64,000 nucleotides of DNA, from contig JAJEKB010021534.1 in assembly GCA_022393335.1 (NCBI GenBank), positions 62,001 through 126,000 on the forward strand, given 5' to 3'. The position numbers were made by a program, and so were the translations under genes. The notes under the pieces were generated by a model, which searched no databases, had not been told where the DNA came from, and was given only the letters and a program-made list of their open reading frames with translations. Below, in pieces: positions 57,421 through 64,000 of the stretch; position 1 is the first letter of the stretch, and every line of letters begins with the position of its first letter. The DNA is from Macrotrachela quadricornifera (lineage: Eukaryota > Rotifera > Eurotatoria > Philodinida > Philodinidae).

Positions 57421-58556
57421 TGTTTTTGTTTTTGTTTTTCTATTCAATTAAAAAAAGAAATAAACGAAAGAAAAAAATTGATATGCAACTGACACACAAA
57501 CGCACAATGAGAAAAAAAAACAAGAGATCACTAATCAGTAGAACAAAAAAAAACATAAACAATACAAAAGACTTTTTTAATATTAATTATCGAACGTCCT
57601 GTTTCTTAATTATTATAGATGAGAATACAAATATAGATTATTTATTTTTTTATCTGATAGAGATTGTCATCTGCCTTCTGTCATCTAAATTTTATTTATT
57701 ATTAATCATTACGACGGACAATATTATTTGGTAGTGATTCACCATCGTCTCTATCATTAATAAAACATATATGTCATCTTCCTTATGGTTTTAATAATGA
57801 TGGTGAAATAATTGCTGTGAATATTTTCATTTCGTTTTTATATATTGATGAAAGATGTGTTGTTTGTTGATTACATGTTTTGGTTGAATCAACTTTTCGA
57901 TGAAGTGATGAAACTATACTTGACCGACGATGAGATAGAAATGATTTTAGTCGATACAAAACGTTTGTACGAATATTTAAAAGAAGATTTTCGGTACTTG
58001 TTTGTTATCTCACTCCCCCCCCCCCCAATAGTGAGGGTAAGGATGAGCACAGTGTCACGCTCTCAGCTTTAATATTGGGGGAGGGGGAAAGTTGTAACAT
58101 TAAAAAGCGTGATGTGAAACCAGTAGTTGTTGACAATGACAAAAATGTAATTACTTCAATAGATTTAACTAAATTTAAAGATAAAAATTGGTTATTAAAA
58201 TCATGAAAAAGTAGTATGAATTTACTGTTTGGTCGGCATGTTGCTGATGAATTTGTGACATGTAAAAATAATTGTTTTGTTAATGGAAAAAATTGCATCG
58301 CATTAGCATTTAAAGATTCAAGTTTAATAAGAAAAAAATTTTAGTGGAAAATCTATTCCAACATTGGTAGAAGTGTGAGAAATTCCAGAAAGAAGTAATG
58401 ACTTATAGCAATCCAATTTGCTTCACTCAATTGGTAAAAACATAAATATTTTTCAAGACAAAAATGTTTAAAACATCTTTCATCAAACATGGAAAGAGTC
58501 TTTGTGAATTCGATAATTTATTTTTTTAATGTTCGGTCTCATATTTTAAGAATAAA
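57421..58556. other. no supported gene
   Basis: ORFs at 57420-57734 and 57845-58072 are low-complexity or lack a domain. A C-run (about 58016-58027) followed by GGGGGAGGGGG (58077-58087) can form a strong hairpin. Confidence 0.4.
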
Positions 58557-58676
58557 TTAATCGAAATATTCTCTTACATCTAAATTGTTATCATCAAGTA
58601 ATGCTTGCTCTACATAACTTCTATTATGTACATCAGCTTGTAATTGTCTTTCAATTTCTACATCATCTGCCATCAT
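58557..58676 (-). CDS. short acidic ORF next to a TIR element
   Basis: The minus strand reads MMADDVEIERQLQADV, HNRSYVEQALLDDNN, then LDVREYFD and a stop: a clean 39-residue frame with normal-looking codon use that begins exactly at the border of the TIR element. It may be the tail of a gene cut by that element. Family not recognised. Confidence 0.35.
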   Translation of the reverse strand: MMADDVEIERQLQADVHNRSYVEQALLDDNNLDVREYFD

Positions 58677-59645
58677 AACGGGTGATAAAAAAGTTTTCAG
58701 ACAAAATATCTGTTAATATATCGTCTGCTGGGAAGTTTTTCGGACGAGCTAAAAGCTACGGGTTAGAAGCTGAATTTTGTGGTCTTTCAGAATATAACTT
58801 CAGAAATTTTTTCTCACGTATTGTTAAATCGTAAAGAAATAATGTTTGATTAGCTGCAAATACCTAGTTTGGACAAAATTCTAAGTTGAAGATTCCAATG
58901 AGCAAATTTTTTGCTTCGATCTGCTTGAGAACATTCAACCAAATCAAAAACTACAGGTAAAAGAGTCAGAATTTTGTGTTCTTTTTGACGATAGGTTTAG
59001 AAATGCTTTGTCTGTTTTTTGTTCATGAGTGTTGAATGACTTTCTGAAAAGCTTCAAACAATAATTTTTAATATCAAGTCAACAGGTTTCGATCAGTGGC
59101 GCTAATACTTTTTCAAACTTGTTGAAGGTTGTCGGCATCCTGTTTTGTAGATCAGATGTTTTTCTACAAAATTTGATATTGAAATAAGCTGTAGCTTTTA
59201 CTCAAGTGAATTTACAATCATTTTACCAACAGCTCTTTTCAATGTTACAGTTTCGATTTTTTTCAAAAATGACTGTTTTGGAAAACGAATCTAGACATCC
59301 CTTATCAAAAGAGAGACAAATTCTCAAATAGTGCATTTTATAGTGTGACTTCTAATCTACTAGCTGATATCAATTAACATCATAAGTTGTAGTCTTAGAT
59401 CGTAACCATTAGTGAAAATACAAAAATATATGCAAAAAAAATTTGTCCAAACCAAATTTTTGAAGCTAATCAAACGTTACTTCATCACACTTTAACAATA
59501 CATGAGAAAAAATTTCTGAAGTTATATTCTGAAAGACCACAAAATTCAGCTTCTAATCCATAGCTTTTAGCTCGTCTGAAAAACTTCCCAGCAGACGATG
59601 CGTTAGCAGATATTTTGTCCGAAAACTTTTTTTTATTACCCGTTA
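58677..59645. mobile_element. 0.97-kb TIR element
   Basis: The terminal inverted repeats are about 150 bp. The left starts AACGGGTGATAAAAAAGTTT; the right, complemented, starts AACGGGTAATAAAAAAAAGT. Both continue through TCGTCTGCTGGGAAGTTTTT and GAAGCTGAATTTTGTGGTCT. The interior has no transposase ORF. No clear target-site duplication is seen. Confidence 0.75.
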
Positions 59646-59923
59646 CAATTTGATTCATTTGAAATAAACTTCTTATTCATATTAAGTTTTTTTTTCATTA
59701 ATACAACAACAACATCAGCATTGATAAGAACAAAAGCAACAAAATAAATTGATCGCATACCATTCATAAATTGAGTTTCAACACTTTGTGGATAACCATT
59801 ATAACGTAGAGCATTCTTTAGCTTAAAAAATATTTTTATTAAATAATATACTTTCCAATAATCACTTGTTACAATTCGAAATAATCTTAAAAAATGGTTT
59901 ATCAAAATCTTTAAAATGTGCAT
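59646..59923 (-). CDS. hypothetical ORF, possibly cut by the TIR element
   Basis: A minus-strand frame containing LKNALRYNGYPQSVETQFMN and a hydrophobic stretch (SIYFVAFVLINADVVVVLM), ending at the TIR element. It looks like an exon of a membrane protein, but I could not find splice sites that join it to the upstream ORF in frame. Not recognised. Confidence 0.3.
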
Positions 59924-60044
59924 ATTTATCTAGATTAGTACATGAACATTCGTTACTAAATTCGAATTTTTCAAATAGTTCAACATCAGGTCTCGCAGAT
60001 ATGAACAGCAGAAAAAAGAAAAAATTGAAGAAAATAAACAACAT
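59862..60044 (-). CDS. possible small secreted peptide
   Basis: From the second Met the frame gives about 60 residues: a strong signal-like segment (MLFIFFNFFFFLLFISA), then RPDVELFEKFEFSNECSCTN and further Cys (FFKIISNCNK). The C-x-C...C pattern after a signal sequence is the only functional hint. It overlaps another minus-strand ORF in a different frame, so only one is likely real, or they are spliced in a way I did not resolve. Confidence 0.35.
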   Translation of the reverse strand: MLFIFFNFFFFLLFISARPDVELFEKFEFSNECSCTNLDKYAHFKDFDKPFFKIISNCNK

Positions 60045-60821
60045 TTTGGATATAAAAATTGAATGTAGAAACATTTACAATATCCCAAATTTTACAATTG
60101 TGAAAGAATTTGAATAATAGTATGTAATCAAGATAGTACCTTTTACCATTTTTAGTAATTTCAGAACTAAAATAAAAATTTTAATTGAGTTTAAATCTAA
60201 AAAATGATAGAACTGATTTTATTGTCAACACATAGATTTTAACAATATCTTTTCACAAACTTGAATAGTTAAACTTCGTGATAAAGAGAATATGTAACTT
60301 GCAATACGTCACAGACTCTCTCAATTCACAAACCTTATCCTCTCTTTGTTTGATTTAATCAACATGTTTTTAAATTTTTATAGTAAAATTTGAATTTTAC
60401 TACAATATGGATGCTCAAAAACTCAACTCCTCACGTCCAATCAAATCATAAAAAACCAAATGATTTAATAGAATACTCTGCAACTTATCATAATCTTGAA
60501 ATAAAAATATCTAATTATCGTGAACAATTCTTAACACTCATAACACAAATCAGTATTGAATTAATTTCAGGTATTTGTTTACTTTTCGTTTTTAACCATA
60601 ACAATATCAACAGTAGATAAAATAATAATCATTGGATCTAACTAATTTCATCTTAAATCAAATCATAAAATATTAAATTAAAAAACGTTTCTGTCTCTTA
60701 CTTACCTGTACAATAATATGATGGTTCCAGTTCAATTAAGTGCAATACTGGTTGAAGTATAAATACTGTTGTAAATACATAATTATAATAAACAAGACCG
60801 AAATCACAAATTTATTTCAAA
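60045..60821. other. intergenic stretch with a possible exon
   Basis: At 60412-60570 a frame reads LIEYSATYHNLEIKISNYRE and is followed by a GT donor-like site. It could be a coding exon of a small helical protein, but nothing else supports it. Confidence 0.25.
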
Positions 60822-60862
60822 CTAGCAGAAGTACCCAGGGTTGCCCCGGGAAATTCAATCTT
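60822..60862 (-). mobile_element. Helitron 3' terminus (minus strand)
   Basis: On the minus strand the sequence CCCGGGGCAACCCTGGG forms a 7-bp stem with a CAA loop. It is followed 8 bases later by GCTAG, then T, the classic Helitron 3' end. The body would extend to the right, but its 5' end was not identified. Confidence 0.7.
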
Positions 60863-62156
60863 AATATATATGTCACAGACAGAATTGAACTTTTAGGCAA
60901 AATTAAACTTATGCAGAACTTGTTTTAATTAGACGCAACAGGACGAAACTAGCTTAATAAATTTTTACTCGTATTATAAATTAAAAAAAGGCATGATGTA
61001 CGCAATATAACTAATCAATTCTAACCCTCTTTATCCATTAAAAAAGTCAGAAGACTACAGAATTTATTTGATGAATGCCAAATCACATTAGCAACAAAAA
61101 AACATGGCATCGCAGTTTAATTGATAAATCTCAACTCTTTCTATTTCTCTCAACAAAAAATATTTACATAAGTTGTATTTGCAACAAAAAACTATGTTAT
61201 TCAATCATTTAATCGTTGATTCATATGACTATGGCCTTGAGTTTTATCATTCTATAAGATTATATTAAATCCTTTATTAAACAAAAAGCTATATTACTAA
61301 AGATATTTTCGTAAATTTCTCTTATAATACTTTTTGTCTCTGTTAAATTGAAATATTTCATTTCTTAAAAACTTCTATCATTAAGATTTTTCCACAAAAA
61401 TCAGTATTTACGTCGTAATCTTATCATACGAAAATCTCATAAAATTAACTGTATATTTCCAAAACTGCCACATCTATTTTTATATCATCTATTTCTCTAA
61501 GATTCTTCTATTCAACACTCCGGTATCACTGACGAGAGTGATATTATTACAACAGTCGAACTTGCATTACCTATAACATAGTTTATTTATGATGTTTGAA
61601 CAACATTTTTTTAATTTAAATTCATACTCTATAATAAACAAACTCTTACTCAGAAAGTATGTGAATACAGATCTGAAAAACAAATCTGAAATAGATATAA
61701 TCAGTACTTTAATAATCCACTCCTTCTCTTTCACTTTCGTTTTTTTGGTCGGATGACTGTTTTCGGCGAGCATGATTAAAAAAAGAAAGTACAGGATATT
61801 TTGTTACAGTACTGATTATATTTTTTTCAGAATTTTGTTTCAAATCTGTATTCATATCCTTCAAAGAACATCTATAATAAATATAATCAGTACCTTAACA
61901 ATCTATCTTCATGCTCCGCTTCCTTTGTAAAGTCGGACAAAAATGAAAGAACATTAACAACTACATTAGAAAGAACTGATTTATACTCAGACAAAAAATA
62001 TCGTTTACTAATTTCGTCTTTCTATTTTATTCAGCTTAGCGAAATATCAATAAGATACATGCGCGAACTCTATATCTTCCAAAACTCAACTGAATATCAA
62101 TAGAATACATTAGCAAACTCTACATCTTCTAAAATTTGACACGTATACATGCAAAA
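60863..62156. other. possible Helitron interior / AT-rich stretch
   Basis: No gene recognised. A loose repeat of ATAATCAGTAC-TTAA-AATC occurs at about 61695 and 61885. No Rep or helicase coding sequence is seen. Confidence 0.35.
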
Positions 62157-62462
62157 AGCCCATTGAGCTCGAGAACACAGATAGAAAAATCCAAGGAGGA
62201 AAAAGCAAGACTTCATCTACTTCACAATTTTTTTGAAGTACAGTGAAGTACGACTGAAGTAGCATGAAGTACAAGTGAAATAGCGTGAAGTACGAGTGAA
62301 GTACCGCTTAAGCCGGGCTTTTTTCTCCCTTTGACGGTACTTTATTTCTACTTCACGTTACTTCACTTGTATTTCATGCTACTTCAGTCGTACTTCACTG
62401 TACTTTAAAAAAATTGTGAAGTAGATGAAGTCTCGTTTTTCTCTCCTTGATTTCTATGGGCT
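62157..62462. mobile_element. 306-bp hairpin MITE with iterated GAAGTA motifs
   Basis: The ends are AGCCCAT and ATGGGCT. The arms of about 140 bp pair inverted: GACTTCATCTACTTCACAAT with ATTGTGAAGTAGATGAAGTC, and GTGAAGTACGACTGAAGTAG with CTACTTCAGTCGTACTTCAC. Within each arm GAAGTA recurs every 11-12 bases, six or more times. The loop contains GCCGGGCTT. No ORF. Confidence 0.85.
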
Positions 62463-63026
62463 GTTGGCTGATCTACAGATTTTCGAGCCTAACAGACTGC
62501 TCATTCCAAGTTCGTGCCTCAGGCGATCTCCGGAAAAACCACTTTTCTCAAAACTCAGTTTGTACTTGATGCGAGTCACCCAGTAGGGTCATGGGTGACC
62601 TAGTAGAATTTTGAGATCAACAGACTTCAGATTCCTAATGTCCTTCTTCCGATAATCCAACTAGATTTCCTTTCACAAAATCTCAATTTATATTGATTCG
62701 TACCTAGAAAGCTCGATTCTTTTGGTTTTCCATCAACCAATAGGATTCTGAGGCGAATGGATCCCAGATTTGAACTCACCACCCTCGAGAACCTCTGGTG
62801 ACATGCCTTGTTTCTTCACAAAGTGCCATTAACTAGTTCTCGTATGTTAATGAATGCTGCAATCTGATTGGTTGGATAGACAGACAAAGATTTTCGTGCC
62901 AAAGACAGATTTGTTCCGGAAAAGGAATAGCCCTCGACCTTTTCCTTGATGAAAGATAAATAAATTTCAGGATTTGATTGTTTTACTGGTGATATTAAGT
63001 AAAATTCTATTGACATTATAATAATA
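62463..63026. other. moderately GC-rich unidentified stretch
   Basis: Clearly less AT-rich than its surroundings, with GGTCATGGGTGACC at 62587-62600. No coding or RNA gene could be supported; it may be old transposon interior. Confidence 0.35.
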
Positions 63027-63272
63027 TTAGGTTGTTAACAAAGTTTTTGCGTTTTTTTCGAAAATTTTATTTCTACTTTTCAACTTCAACAGTACAATTA
63101 GCTTTCAATTATTAATATTTTCAGTGCATGATCAATGTTTATATCGATGACTTTAATATCATTTGGAAGATATTCATACTCTCTTTATATACTTCTAGTA
63201 TGAAAACTTCTAGAACTTTCTCGAATGTTTCAGAAAATTTTAAAAAACGCAAGAACTTTGTTAACAACCTAA
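63027..63272. mobile_element. mariner-type MITE
   Basis: Inverted ends TTAGGTTGTTAACAAAGTTT and AAACTTTG-type complement (ACTTTGTTAACAACCTAA at 63255-63272), flanked on both sides by TA. The TTAGGTTG start is typical of mariner elements. At 246 bp it is too short for a transposase and is non-autonomous. Confidence 0.8.
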
Positions 63273-63754
63273 TATTAAGACTAATAACAGTAGCAACAAT
63301 CAAATCAAAACATTTCCTATTACATAAATCATGTAAACATGTTCTCCATCGTGAAAATGTGCATTATATGTTAAATCACGCGTACGACGTAGTCTACGTT
63401 CAATTTTTTCTCTTTTAGCCACACGTCGTGTTTTTCTTCACGTTCTTGTGTGCACAACATTTACGAAATTTTCAACAAGAGCACCAACAAACATATTTAA
63501 TAGAAAAATTCAATAAATAATAAAAATGATATAAAATACTTAGGTCTATCCAAAAGTAATGTCGCGTCTATCTTATTTCCTTATAAAAGCGTTTTAAAAA
63601 AATTCTTTTTCTATAGAATGATAGAGAAAATAAACCTCTATTTGTCCGTGCTATTTGATCAATCTTCAACTAATATCGTAATAATAACATTTTGATAAGA
63701 ACTGTTTTTGTGTAAAACTTAACTATTGATTGAGGTAGACTAAATGGATACGCA
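63273..63754. other. spacer with a possible second mariner end
   Basis: TTAGGTCTATCCAAAAGTAA at 63540 looks like a mariner-type left end, but no convincing right end was found. Confidence 0.3.
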
Positions 63755-64000
63755 TTGCATTTCAATTTTCGATCACTTAATAGGCTGTATTAAACAACAA
63801 AATATACCACAAGATACAGCGTGTAAAGCGCTATAATTTGCACAAGACTGCTTATTTTATAGTTGCACCTTTTATTTTCAAAATAAACAAAATTTTGAGC
63901 AATCAAATTTCGACCGTGAGAAAATGATACTTTTTTGGTACGAGACGGATTCATTTTTCTCATTTCATCTTTTGATCACCTAGTAACTTTTTTTTTAAAA
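63755..64000. repeat. fold-back family 2 copy, cut by the window edge
   Basis: GATACAGCGTGTAAAGCGCT, TTTGCACAAGACTGCTTATT and TAGTTGCACCTTTTATTTTC align in order with GGTGTAGCACAAAAAGCTCT, TTTACATAAGACCGCTTATT and GAGTTGCGCTTTTTATTTTT of the left arm at 9800-9880. Confidence 0.7.

Noticed and set aside
58010..58090. Poly-C/poly-G hairpin as a possible transcription signal
   Set aside because: Homopolymer runs near each other are more simply explained by slippage; there is no gene end nearby to support a function.
63540..63745. Second mariner-like element starting TTAGGTCTATCC
   Set aside because: The only candidate right end (GGTAGACTAA at 63734) matches poorly and lacks a clear TA border.
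1..64000. CRISPR arrays, bacterial operons, tRNA genes
   Set aside because: Repeats lack regular unique spacers, genes contain spliceosomal introns, and no cloverleaf with intact A and B boxes was recognised by reading.

Overview
The window looks like an AT-rich metazoan nuclear contig, most likely from a bdelloid rotifer. The reasons are short GT-AG introns (about 50-70 nt) inside standard-code genes, a 3' splice acceptor a few bases before several start codons (bdelloids are known to trans-splice a leader), many short non-autonomous transposons, and an RTE-like LINE. The organism call is an inference from gene style, not from a diagnostic gene. There is one assembly gap (33422-33979).

Layout. 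From 1.2 to 26.2 kb, seven same-strand paralogues of a ubiquitin-conjugating (E2) enzyme form a dispersed tandem array (starts at 1206, 11658, 14662, 16165, 19335, 21782 and 25579). They share a UBC fold closest by eye to the UBE2L3 group, plus an extra acidic, variable loop, and most share two intron positions. The right-hand copies look canonical. The left-hand copies have lost the Phe of the E3-binding loop, and one has Ser in place of the catalytic Cys and no ATG. Between the copies lie relics of other genes: a pogo/Tigger transposase, ethanolamine kinase, the RPABC2 (Rpb6) subunit and a Miro GTPase. There are also a Helitron-like element with an internal 35-bp minisatellite and several long-inverted-repeat (fold-back) elements. 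A neuroguidin gene (24.1-25.1 kb, minus) is divergent from the last E2 copy, and a small membrane-protein gene sits before it.

From 30.2 to 38.5 kb there is one large multi-exon gene that appears to join an intermediate-filament rod, a Ser-rich tail built of roughly 50-residue repeats, and a duplicated EF-hand module. The stretch 38.5-50.2 kb is gene-poor. It holds two related 38-codon three-exon mini-ORFs, a 2.1-kb terminal-inverted-repeat element with opposed minisatellite arrays, and further palindromic elements.

At 50.2-53.9 kb a small two-exon gene is interrupted exactly at its splice donor by a 3.28-kb, mutated RTE-like LINE with a 10-bp target-site duplication. From 54.4 to 57.4 kb runs a heavily decayed nuclear VCP-like (NVL) AAA-ATPase pseudogene. 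The last 6 kb hold a possible secreted peptide, a 0.97-kb TIR element, a Helitron 3' end on the minus strand, a 306-bp hairpin MITE, a mariner-type MITE, and the start of another copy of the fold-back family seen at 9.5-10.5 kb.

The main biological theme is recent gene duplication and decay in an E2 array within transposon-rich DNA. The most unusual single gene is the proposed intermediate-filament/EF-hand fusion.
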